A stretch of DNA of 5,060 bases from an uncultured Bacteroides sp. (lineage in GTDB: Bacteria; Bacteroidota; Bacteroidia; Bacteroidales; Bacteroidaceae), in assembly GCF_937912035.1 (NCBI RefSeq), contig NZ_CALDPF010000059.1:1-5060 (forward strand), in the 5' to 3' direction. Shown piece after piece: positions 1-4,924 of the stretch. A program made the translations under genes and the position numbers. Below the pieces are notes generated by a model, which had not been told where the DNA came from, did no database searches, and saw nothing but the letters and a program-made list of their open reading frames with translations. Every line of letters begins with the position of its first letter. The first letter of the stretch is position 1.

Positions 1-865
1 CCCACATCCAAGACTCACTGGAGGCTTTTTTCCCTTCCTCTTTATTACACTGGATGCGTGTCTCATCCATATGCAATACACCGCACGCCGTTAGTTTTTC
101 CAAAATCCTGTTATATACAGGTTCCAGCCATTCCTCGCTGCAGCGGATGACCCAGTGTGCCATGTTATTTCTTGGCAGTACCAGACCCATTCGGTAAAAG
201 TCGCTTTCCTGACGGTTTAATGGTATACCCATGGCAAACTTTTGGTACATAATCTGTGCTACAAGAGAATGGGTTGCAAGAGAATGCGGCAGTACTTTGG
301 CAGGTACAGCAGCTTTTTGGAAATGCTCTTTTAAATGATTGTTTTTTCCAGTACCACATTCGGTACATTTGCCTATCTGGCGTATTACTTGTACAACTCG
401 AATACGAGCAGGAATAAACTCCACTTCGGTACGCACGATTTCCTTACCAATAACTTTTAATGGAGCACCGCACACAGAACACGTTTCTTCTGGATTTATC
501 ACATATTCCTCTATTTCATGTGGAATTCCGGCAAGCAGTTCTGCACGTACCCCAGGTTGGCGTGGAACTCTCGTATGTGCTGCTACTGTGATTTTTTTCT
601 TATCTTCCGAAAGTTGCTCTGCTAGTTTTTCTGTAGTCTCAAACAACTTTAACTGTTCTGGTGTTTCCGGTGTTGCTTCCGTAGAAGGTCCAAACAGTTT
701 CTTACGGGCATGGAGCAGTGCCTGCATCATATTTTCGATTTGTATTTGTTGTTTCTTTATAATCTCATCTTTTTGTGCAAGCGCTTCCTTCTGTTTTGCT
801 AATTCTGACTGTTGTTTTTTTACCAGTTCTCGCAACTGTAAAAGTTCTTCTAATTCTGTCACCAT
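1..865 (-). CDS. tnpC: IS66 transposase TnpC, N-terminal 288 residues (3' end beyond window)
   Basis: This is the DDE transposase that cuts and joins the IS66 ends. The frame is open from ATG at 865 to the window edge. Residues 3-50 are a charged, glutamine-rich helix of coiled-coil type. Residues 54-63 are the RKKLFG(x)S(x)E-type signature of IS66 TnpC. Residues 129-132 (CSVC) and 167-170 (CTEC) form the two CxxC halves of the family's zinc-binding domain. Residues 265-269 (HMDET) carry the first catalytic aspartate, D267. Family members are roughly 500 aa, so the remaining catalytic D and E should lie outside the window. An AGAAGG ribosome site lies just upstream of the ATG. An in-frame GTG two codons earlier is possible but worse placed. 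TnpC would share the transcript that starts ahead of tnpA. Confidence 0.93.
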   Translation of the reverse strand, partial: MVTELEELLQLRELVKKQQSELAKQKEALAQKDEIIKKQQIQIENMMQALLHARKKLFGPSTEATPETPEQLKLFETTEKLAEQLSEDKKKITVAAHTRVPRQPGVRAELLAGIPHEIEEYVINPEETCSVCGAPLKVIGKEIVRTEVEFIPARIRVVQVIRQIGKCTECGTGKNNHLKEHFQKAAVPAKVLPHSLATHSLVAQIMYQKFAMGIPLNRQESDFYRMGLVLPRNNMAHWVIRCSEEWLEPVYNRILEKLTACGVLHMDETRIQCNKEEGKKASSESWMW

Positions 866-919
866 GCCCACCTTCTTTTCTCTAAACTCCTTGTCATTAT
901 TGTACTATAAAAACAATGT

Positions 920-970
920 AGAAAAAAGACTGAAAATGCCGATATTTTCGCGATTTTCAGCCTTCTTTCT
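920..970 (-). promoter_or_regulatory. Hairpin in the tnpB-tnpC spacer
   Basis: Arms 920-937 and 953-970 surround a 15-base loop. On the plus strand two positions are A/C mismatches. In the minus-strand RNA those positions become G-U pairs, so all 18 positions can pair. The 3' arm and what follows in the RNA are U-rich. This could attenuate or terminate read-through from tnpB, or it could limit TnpC translation, since it lies about 55 bases upstream of the tnpC start. The function is inferred from structure and position only. Confidence 0.5.
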
Positions 971-1007
971 GTCATATGTTACAACAGAAATTTTTGAGTT
1001 TCTTTTC

Positions 1008-1382
1008 TTAATAACACGAGTTCTTCAAACTTCTTTTTACTTCATGGTGTGCTTTTTTCTGTTCGATAGAAAGTCCTTCTAATAGCCATTCCATTTGTTG
1101 CGGAGTAATCAGCCGTACTTCTTCCGCTTTCATGGGCCATTGAAATTTCATGCCTTCCAGTAGTTTCTTATGTGCCAATACAAATCCGTTTCGGTCATAG
1201 CGCAAAACTTTAATTGCATCCTTCTTTTTGTTGCAAAAAACAAAAACACTGCTTCCGTCAAACGGCTCCAGTTGAAATTTCATACTGACCAAGGCGGCTA
1301 AACTGGTTGATTGTTTGCGAAAATCTGTGAAACCGGGGGCAACATAAATATGTTCGGCATCTTTGATAAAACGGCTCATCAT
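1008..1382 (-). CDS. tnpB: IS66 accessory protein TnpB (IS66 Orf2 family)
   Basis: This 124-aa protein is of the usual IS66 TnpB length (about 115-125 aa). It is required with TnpA and TnpC for transposition in this family, but its biochemical role is poorly defined. Recognisable family features, in order, are the YVAPGFTDFRK segment near residues 13-23, the VFVFCNKKKDAIKVLRYDRNG core, and the KFQWP and QMEWLLEGL segments in the C-terminal half. The ATG at 1382 overlaps the tnpA stop as ATGA, and a second ATG follows at once at 1379. No convincing Shine-Dalgarno sequence precedes either start, so translation is probably coupled to tnpA. The C-terminal tail is lysine-rich, as in relatives. Confidence 0.93.
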   Translation of the reverse strand: MMSRFIKDAEHIYVAPGFTDFRKQSTSLAALVSMKFQLEPFDGSSVFVFCNKKKDAIKVLRYDRNGFVLAHKKLLEGMKFQWPMKAEEVRLITPQQMEWLLEGLSIEQKKAHHEVKRSLKNSCY

Positions 1383-1693
1383 GCTTGTTTTAATAACCGA
1401 ACGAGAGAAAGCAATGTTTCCTGATTAAACTGCTCAGGAACATACAACTTTACTCCACGAATAGAAAGCATTGGCTGATTGAGTGATTGTTTTGACGTCG
1501 GTGTTTGTAGTTCGTTGGTATATTCTACAAAAATGGGTTCCGATGCTGTCGAAGCAGTTCGTAGTTTTCGTTTCCAATAATGAAACTGTTTTTCGCTCAC
1601 AGCATTTTGTCTACACCAGGAACAAATATCTATGCCGCTGTTCTCCCAGTCTGTAAGCCTAGATTCCCACAGTTTCTGTTTTGATATTTCCAT
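1379..1693 (-). CDS. tnpA: IS66 accessory protein TnpA (helix-turn-helix)
   Basis: This 104-aa first gene of IS66 probably binds DNA. Residues 8-44 have the family pattern: W9, R12, DW at 15-16, SG at 19-20, then a helix-turn-helix ending in FHYWKRKL at 37-44. The C-terminal part has the short GVKLYVPEQF...TLLSLVRLL segment typical of the family. The ATG at 1693 is preceded by AAGGAGG with a 12-base spacer, longer than ideal. Upstream lie a promoter and a small inverted repeat. The stop overlaps the tnpB start. Family assignment is strong; the DNA-binding role comes from the family, not from direct evidence here. Confidence 0.92.
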   Translation of the reverse strand: MEISKQKLWESRLTDWENSGIDICSWCRQNAVSEKQFHYWKRKLRTASTASEPIFVEYTNELQTPTSKQSLNQPMLSIRGVKLYVPEQFNQETLLSLVRLLKQA

Positions 1694-1713
1694 AAAATTA
1701 AAAAACCTCCTTC

Positions 1714-1743
1714 GCTATACTTTTGAATGGAGTCAGTATAGCA
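1714..1743 (-). promoter_or_regulatory. tnpA promoter -10 with overlapping inverted repeat
   Basis: Reading the minus strand, an extended -10 (TGC-TATACT, 1743 to 1735) lies about 42 bases upstream of the tnpA ATG, with no good -35. The 8-bp arms gctatact (1714-1721) and agtatagc (1735-1742) form a perfect inverted repeat with a 13-base loop. The repeat overlaps the -10 and the early leader, so it could be a TnpA-binding or leader-hairpin site. The start point is not proven. Confidence 0.45.
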
Positions 1744-1762
1744 GAAAGAGGTGTGATGGTAT

Positions 1763-1787
1763 AGACGCCTTGTTTTGAGGCAGTTAC
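1763..1787 (-). repeat. Putative tnpA-proximal terminal inverted repeat of the IS66 element
   Basis: Read on the minus strand from 1787 the sequence starts GTAACTGCCTC, with the GTAA start usual for IS66 termini. It lies 94 bp upstream of tnpA, a normal position for the end. The partner repeat is outside the window, so the length of the repeat is an estimate. Confidence 0.6.
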
Positions 1788-1832
1788 TACATAGTTTTGT
1801 TTAATATGTCAAAACTAGCATTATAATATAGT

Positions 1833-1865
1833 AAGGGCAAGACCGATAAAATTGGCTTTGCCCTT
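1833..1865 (-). terminator. Candidate hairpin terminator after the 271-aa gene
   Basis: Perfect 8-bp arms AAGGGCAA (1833-1840) and TTGCCCTT (1858-1865) flank a 17-base loop that can add a short GCC/GGU inner pairing. The hairpin lies about 50 bases past the stop of the 1915-2730 gene. The sequence that follows in that direction is A/U-rich but not a clean U run, so efficiency is uncertain. Together with the IS end this accounts for the 1694-1914 gap. Confidence 0.45.
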
Positions 1866-1914
1866 CAAAAATTAGGGTAATGTAAAAAATTGTGTTTTTG
1901 TTTAAAATCTTCTC

Positions 1915-2730
1915 TTATTCAAAGCTATTAACTTCCTCCACTCGACGATAGAAGCGATTTCCGTTTTTTTCAATGGTTATTAAAAATTTGAAAACGTCGT
2001 CGTATTGATTCCAAATTAAAAGCTTGATTTCGTATTTTTTATATGCTAAATGTTGGGGAACATTACCTTTAAATAAATCATAATCTTTTAAGTTGTTATA
2101 AATTTCTTCAGTAATTGCGCATGTTGATGGTGTGGAAGAATTTAAGACTTCATCTATAACAATTTCAATCGTAGAATCTCTAGGAATGATGTCTGTGTAA
2201 AAATTATCTTCCACTTCATTAAAATTTAATTTCTGACCTTCAGATGTCCAAATATCAACAGAATAAATATGAATTTTTGTAATTAATGCACCAAAATTTT
2301 GTAAAGTTAGTGTAACGTTATGATGTTCTACAAAAAAATTATTATTACTGCCATTTGCATTCAGCATTAAAAATACTTCATCTCCTAAATAATCAAAATA
2401 TGCTCGCATATAATGTTTTTCTTGATTACAACGTTGCATAAATCTTTGTTTATCATTAGATAACGTATCATAATTAGATGAAGTGACTACAGGTGAAAGC
2501 CTAACACCACCTTGATAAAATCTTTTCCATTTTTCTTTAATAAATTTATCTGCTATAGGATATAAGTAAGGTGTTATTTCTTGTTTGTTAATTCGATCAG
2601 AGAGATTCTGTTGTTTTTGTGATAACTTCTTTTCTTCTATTGCTACTTTATACAACCTAAATGACATATAAGTTGAAGCAATAATTGACATCAAGTCTAA
2701 ACATATTGTAGGGTCAAAACAAAATTCCAT
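1915..2730 (-). CDS. Uncharacterised 271-aa protein, possible N-terminal membrane anchor and C-terminal beta-sandwich-like domain
   Basis: I do not recognise this family. Residues 8-30 are mostly hydrophobic and could form a weak transmembrane or amphipathic segment, although D12 and R25 interrupt it. Residues 31-75 are a lysine/glutamate/glutamine-rich helix, possibly coiled coil. Residues 80-125 are mixed. Residues 132-271 alternate hydrophobic strands, including VTLTLQNFGALITKI at 139-153; an LxNxG motif of this type is common in Ig-like beta domains of membrane-anchored bacterial proteins. The start is well supported: AAAGGAGG with 8 bases before the ATG. It has its own promoter and a candidate terminator, so it appears monocistronic. 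It shows no catalytic motif I can identify. Lying between an IS and a defence-type operon, it is accessory, but a shared function with the operon is not shown. Confidence 0.85.
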   Translation of the reverse strand: MEFCFDPTICLDLMSIIASTYMSFRLYKVAIEEKKLSQKQQNLSDRINKQEITPYLYPIADKFIKEKWKRFYQGGVRLSPVVTSSNYDTLSNDKQRFMQRCNQEKHYMRAYFDYLGDEVFLMLNANGSNNNFFVEHHNVTLTLQNFGALITKIHIYSVDIWTSEGQKLNFNEVEDNFYTDIIPRDSTIEIVIDEVLNSSTPSTCAITEEIYNNLKDYDLFKGNVPQHLAYKKYEIKLLIWNQYDDVFKFLITIEKNGNRFYRRVEEVNSFE

Positions 2731-2782
2731 ATGTAGTTCCTCCTTTTGATAAATTTAAACAATTATGCTAACAAAAAGTTAC

Positions 2783-2811
2783 GTTATAGTTTTGGTATGA
2801 TTTAAAGTAAA
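2783..2811 (-). promoter_or_regulatory. Promoter of the 271-aa gene
   Basis: On the minus strand a -35 TTTACT (2811 to 2806) and a -10 TATAAC (2788 to 2783) are separated by exactly 17 bases. Each is close to the vegetative consensus. The predicted start is near 2776, giving a leader of about 45 bases that ends in the strong ribosome site. Confidence 0.55.
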
Positions 2812-2874
2812 TTAAATCAGTATGTATTTTATTATAGGCCTATATTATACATATGCATTATAATTAAAAAAACA

Positions 2875-2903
2875 TTGACATATTGTATGTTATCTGATAT
2901 AAT
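2875..2903 (+). promoter_or_regulatory. Perfect-consensus plus-strand promoter with no intact gene behind it
   Basis: TTGACA (2875-2880), a 17-base spacer and TATAAT (2898-2903) match the vegetative consensus at all twelve positions, and a TG one base before the -10 makes it an extended -10. The -10 sits inside a dyad, TCTGATATAATCAGA (2893-2907), so a repressor could cover it. An ATG at 2908 opens a 26-codon frame ending at 2988, but it lies almost at the expected start point and has no ribosome site. The product is more likely an untranslated RNA or the remnant of a lost gene. Confidence 0.7.
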
Positions 2904-2988
2904 CAGAATGTATTTAGATTTATTGTTATATGATTTAGTAGTAGATATCACAACAATACTTAATATGGGAAATAATTTAAGTCAATAG

Positions 2989-3269
2989 GTTTTAATATAA
3001 AAGCATTAGTTGTACTTTAATGGTTATTTTTAAATAAAATATATTAGTTTAGTTGAATTATTAATAAAATTATAATTTATTTGTGTCAGATAATAGATAG
3101 TTTTTTGTAAAAGGTCACCATTTTTATATAATAGATATAGGATGGTGGCTATTTGTGGTTGTTTTTATGAAACATATTATCAGACAATTTAAAGTTTGTC
3201 AAGTGGATTTTTGAGTTAAATTGTAGAAAATTGCATTTTATTGGAAAAGAATAAAGGGTAATTAACAAT
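2989..3269. other. A+T-rich stretch without a supported gene; one weak hairpin
   Basis: All frames are short and lack ribosome sites. The only structure noted is a hairpin in the plus-strand RNA: arms 3113-3121 (ggtcaccat) and 3142-3150 (atggtggct) pair at nine positions including two G-U pairs, with a 20-base loop, followed by T-rich sequence. It could end a transcript from the promoter at 2875-2903, giving an RNA of about 250 bases. That is inference. Confidence 0.4.
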
Positions 3270-3380
3270 TTGGCTGCATTTAAGGCACAGAGCGATGCTA
3301 TTATTGCAAATCGTTATGATTCCTGTTTGGATGATGTGGAAGAGAAGGTTTATACAAGAGATTTGTTTAGAAGATACTAG
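3270..3380 (+). pseudogene. Possible plus-strand gene remnant (36 codons)
   Basis: From TTG at 3270 a plus-strand frame of 36 residues ends in TAG at 3378. Its composition is balanced and protein-like (it includes AFKAQSDAIIANRYDS and EEKVYTRDLFRRY). The underlying DNA is visibly less A+T-rich than both flanks. An AAAGGG lies 11 bases before the TTG. The reverse-strand frame over the same bases (3216-3440) is cysteine- and isoleucine-rich and looks like its shadow. The fragment is too short to assign a family, so I read it as leftover coding sequence of unknown origin. Confidence 0.35.
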
Positions 3381-3447
3381 AAGCACAATAATTGGTCGGA
3401 AATATACAGACATACAATTCTTGTAAAAAACATATTGCAAATTATTT

Positions 3448-3506
3448 TTAGAATAACGTTAGACTAAAAGGCTTTTTTATAAGCTTTCAGTCTAACGTTA
3501 TTCTAA
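3448..3506. repeat. Long palindrome just downstream of the SecB-like gene
   Basis: Arms 3448-3465 and 3489-3506 are perfect 18-bp reverse complements. The stem can extend inward through a G-U pair, three A-U pairs and, after one bulge, four more pairs, leaving a six-base loop near 3475-3480. It begins six bases after the stop codon at 3513, the usual place for an operon terminator, and would protect or end the mRNA. Neither side has the U run of a classical intrinsic terminator. It may therefore be a factor-assisted or bidirectional terminator, or a small mobile palindromic repeat. Confidence 0.75.
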
Positions 3507-3512
3507 GTCATG

Positions 3513-3914
3513 TTAATGTTCACTATTTAATAAGGTATTGATATTCATAATAGGTAAAATGACAGGCTCAAAGCCAGGTTGAGAAGTTAATAACGTTAAT
3601 TGGCTTCTTAAATAAGGAAATAAAATTGCGATTGCATTGTTAGTTATTAATTTTTGCCCCAGAATGGATTCATTTGTCAATTCAAAAATTCCTGAAATTT
3701 GAATTTCTATGTTATATTTTGATTCTAAAGCAAGTATTATTCCTAGACTAACTTTATATACATTTTCTATTATTAAATTAATTTGATGCTGAAATGCAAT
3801 GGGTTCTTTGATATCAATTCTACATACATCATCCGAAAATCGTTCAAAAATCAGTTTATCAATAATGGTTTTATTTAAAGTGAGTATGCTTTTAGCTTCT
3901 TGAATATTGCTCAT
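3513..3914 (-). CDS. cmdC: SecB-like chaperone, CmdC-like component of a toxin-antitoxin-chaperone operon
   Basis: This 133-aa protein resembles SecB, slightly shorter than the export chaperone (about 155 aa). The C-terminal half is diagnostic: GIF at 75-77, ILFPYLR at 97-103, then GFEPVILPIMNINTLL at 114-129. The last two correspond to the ILFPYxR and GFxPxxLxPxNxxxL signature segments of SecB. The N-terminal half (residues 30-73) is less conserved and would form the other strands of the sheet. It lacks the C-terminal cysteine-containing SecA/zinc tail. By analogy with E. coli CmdC and mycobacterial SecB-TA, it should fold and stabilise the antitoxin encoded immediately upstream rather than serve secretion. 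The ATG at 3914 lies 16 bases after the antitoxin stop, with an AAAGGAG that overlaps that stop codon. Confidence 0.85.
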   Translation of the reverse strand: MSNIQEAKSILTLNKTIIDKLIFERFSDDVCRIDIKEPIAFQHQINLIIENVYKVSLGIILALESKYNIEIQISGIFELTNESILGQKLITNNAIAILFPYLRSQLTLLTSQPGFEPVILPIMNINTLLNSEH

Positions 3915-3930
3915 TTATGTTTGTGCTCCT

Positions 3931-4164
3931 TTATGCTGCTTGATTCATTAAATCTTCTTCGAGATAATTTGAAAAAGTATTACACTCTAAAAATGGTAAA
4001 ATTTCAAGTTGTGGAGTCATATATTTATCAATAGTAAGAGTTAAATTTAATTCCATTTTTTCTTCGTTGGAAGTAGTATAGAATAATCCACCTTTTCCAG
4101 ATTCTACAGTATTGATTTCGATTCCATACAGTTTAGCCAAATCTTCGAAAAATTGTTTTGTCAT
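3931..4164 (-). CDS. cmdA: Small antitoxin, CmdA-like (chaperone-dependent)
   Basis: This 77-aa acidic protein lies between the ADP-ribosyltransferase-like and SecB-like genes, so it is assigned as antitoxin mainly by position and size; I see no DNA-binding motif. Residues 1-15 (starting MTKQFFEDLAKLYGI) form an amphipathic helix. The middle has alternating beta-like strands, and the tail (PQLEILPFLECNTFSNYL) is rich in exposed hydrophobics. Such a tail could be the chaperone-addiction segment bound by the SecB-like partner. The start is set at ATG 4164, which overlaps the toxin stop as ATGA and has AAGGAG 10 bases upstream. A GTG three codons earlier (4173) is only one base from that site and is less likely. 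Translation is probably coupled to the toxin gene. Confidence 0.72.
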   Translation of the reverse strand: MTKQFFEDLAKLYGIEINTVESGKGGLFYTTSNEEKMELNLTLTIDKYMTPQLEILPFLECNTFSNYLEEDLMNQAA

Positions 4165-4712
4165 ACTAGCCACTCTCCTTCCAGTACTGTTTTGCTTACA
4201 ATATATTTATTATCACTTACACAAATATATTTTTCCAAAAAAGGTAATCCTAAATACTCGATATTTTCAATTTTTGGAGCATATGGAGGATTTTCTTTAG
4301 CAAATGTTTTGGAAAGAACGGCATATCCATGCTCTTGTTTGAATAAATCCATGAAAAAGCATTTGTATATTTGTGCAGCTTGTCGTTTGTCAGTTCCCTT
4401 TAATATAAGCTCTTGACCGGTTGCTTTGAGTGTTTCGGCTTTTGTTTTACAATAATTGCGAAAAGCATTATTATTTTGTCGGAGGTCTAAGTCTAAATAA
4501 GCAGAGTCTTCAATATCTATTTCTGCAATAATTGTTGTTATTTTATCTTTGTGATGTAACATATCAATATTAACGATGGCAGTATCTGCGTCCGCAAAAA
4601 AATAAATTCCTTGTCCTAGCCAGTGTTTTGGATTATGTTCGCATAGGAATCCATCTTTTAAGATAGATTCTATATTATGTACTTCTGTATTGTGGTAGCC
4701 TTTTAGTCTCAT
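4161..4712 (-). CDS. cmdT: ADP-ribosyltransferase-like toxin, CmdT-like
   Basis: This 183-aa protein has the layout of PARP-type ADP-ribosyltransferases. YHNT at residues 6-9 gives the first NAD-binding histidine (H7), followed by a helix ending in ILKDGF (17-22). WLGQGIYFFAD at 31-41 carries the GxGIYF tyrosine motif (Y37). The ICVSDNKYI segment at 163-171, preceded by E160, resembles the last strands of the fold, so E160 is a candidate catalytic glutamate. In E. coli CmdT transfers ADP-ribose to mRNA and blocks translation after phage infection; here the RNA target is inferred from gene context, not visible in the sequence. It is the first gene of the operon, with GAGGA six bases before its ATG. 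Other ADP-ribosyltransferase toxins acting on protein or DNA remain possible, but the SecB-like partner favours CmdT. Confidence 0.82.
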   Translation of the reverse strand: MRLKGYHNTEVHNIESILKDGFLCEHNPKHWLGQGIYFFADADTAIVNIDMLHHKDKITTIIAEIDIEDSAYLDLDLRQNNNAFRNYCKTKAETLKATGQELILKGTDKRQAAQIYKCFFMDLFKQEHGYAVLSKTFAKENPPYAPKIENIEYLGLPFLEKYICVSDNKYIVSKTVLEGEWLV

Positions 4713-4743
4713 ATAGTTCCTCGTAGCTTATATATTTCTTTTG

Positions 4744-4781
4744 TGTATATACATTATAACTGAAATAAGAGGGAAATTCAA
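4744..4781 (-). promoter_or_regulatory. Promoter of the toxin-antitoxin-chaperone operon, with palindrome at the start point
   Basis: On the minus strand, a -35 TTGAAT (4781 to 4776), a 17-base spacer and a perfect -10 TATAAT (4758 to 4753) lie 41 bases upstream of the toxin ATG. The predicted start is near 4746. A perfect 10-bp palindrome, TGTATATACA (4744-4753), touches the -10 and covers the start point, an operator-like position suited to autoregulation. A second TATAAT further upstream (4824 to 4819) lacks a good -35. Confidence 0.7.
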
Positions 4782-4924
4782 TATTTGCATAAAAAATCAT
4801 ACAAAAAAATACACTTGTATTATAGCTTATAGTTTCTGTAATCACACCATAGAATCTGTCATAAACATATCTTATGTAGTGTAATTTGTACTATAGAAAA
4901 TATATCGCATGGAGGTAATAAATT
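4782..4924. other. Divergent intergenic region with a strong plus-strand ribosome site
   Basis: This A+T-rich spacer separates the minus-strand operon from the plus-strand frame at 4925. A GGAGG at 4911-4915, nine bases before that ATG, is the only clear signal. Short weak inverted repeats occur (for example 4808-4821, six-base arms aataca/tgtatt). No convincing plus-strand promoter was found. Confidence 0.4.

Larger units (their letters stand above)
1..1787 (-). mobile_element. IS66-family insertion sequence, partial (tnpA-tnpB-tnpC; distal end outside window)
   Basis: Three consecutive minus-strand genes have the IS66 order tnpA, tnpB, tnpC. TnpA and TnpB overlap by ATGA, and tnpC follows after a 142-bp gap. 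The tnpA-proximal terminus is placed at 1787 because, read on the minus strand, the sequence there begins GTAACTGCC; IS66 elements characteristically begin GTAA. The eight bases outside it (1788-1795, tacatagt) are the candidate target duplication, since IS66 elements normally make 8-bp duplications. The other terminus, the end of tnpC and the second copy of the duplication lie left of position 1, so neither the exact boundary nor intactness can be confirmed. The three visible reading frames are open, which fits a recent or active copy. Confidence 0.9.

Noticed and set aside
165..368. A 67-codon minus-strand frame
   Set aside because: It overlaps tnpC in another frame on the same strand and has an improbable Cys/Ser/Lys-rich product. 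The TnpC frame is continuous through it.
339..1082. A 247-codon plus-strand reading frame
   Set aside because: It starts at TTG, is rich in Ser, Cys and Phe, and lies antisense to tnpC, the hairpin spacer and the end of tnpB, whose products are clearly recognisable. It is a shadow.
2833..2844. Perfect palindrome TATAGGCCTATA
   Set aside because: It is short and in A+T-rich DNA, it is not positioned on either neighbouring promoter, and no second copy was noticed.
2908..2988. A 26-codon frame directly after the orphan promoter as a genuine peptide gene
   Set aside because: It has no ribosome site and would need leaderless translation. It is kept only as a possibility in the findings.
3216..3440. 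A 74-codon minus-strand frame with hydrophobic, Cys-rich product
   Set aside because: It starts at TTG with no ribosome site, and the opposite strand gives a more protein-like translation over the same bases. A small membrane toxin was considered but nothing supports it.
4112..4416. Two overlapping plus-strand frames of 62 and 87 codons
   Set aside because: They are antisense to the well-supported toxin and antitoxin genes, have no ribosome sites and show biased composition.
4161..4712. DarT-type DNA ADP-ribosyltransferase of a DarTG pair
   Set aside because: The partner genes are a 77-aa protein and a SecB-like chaperone. No macrodomain DarG is present, so the CmdT type fits better.
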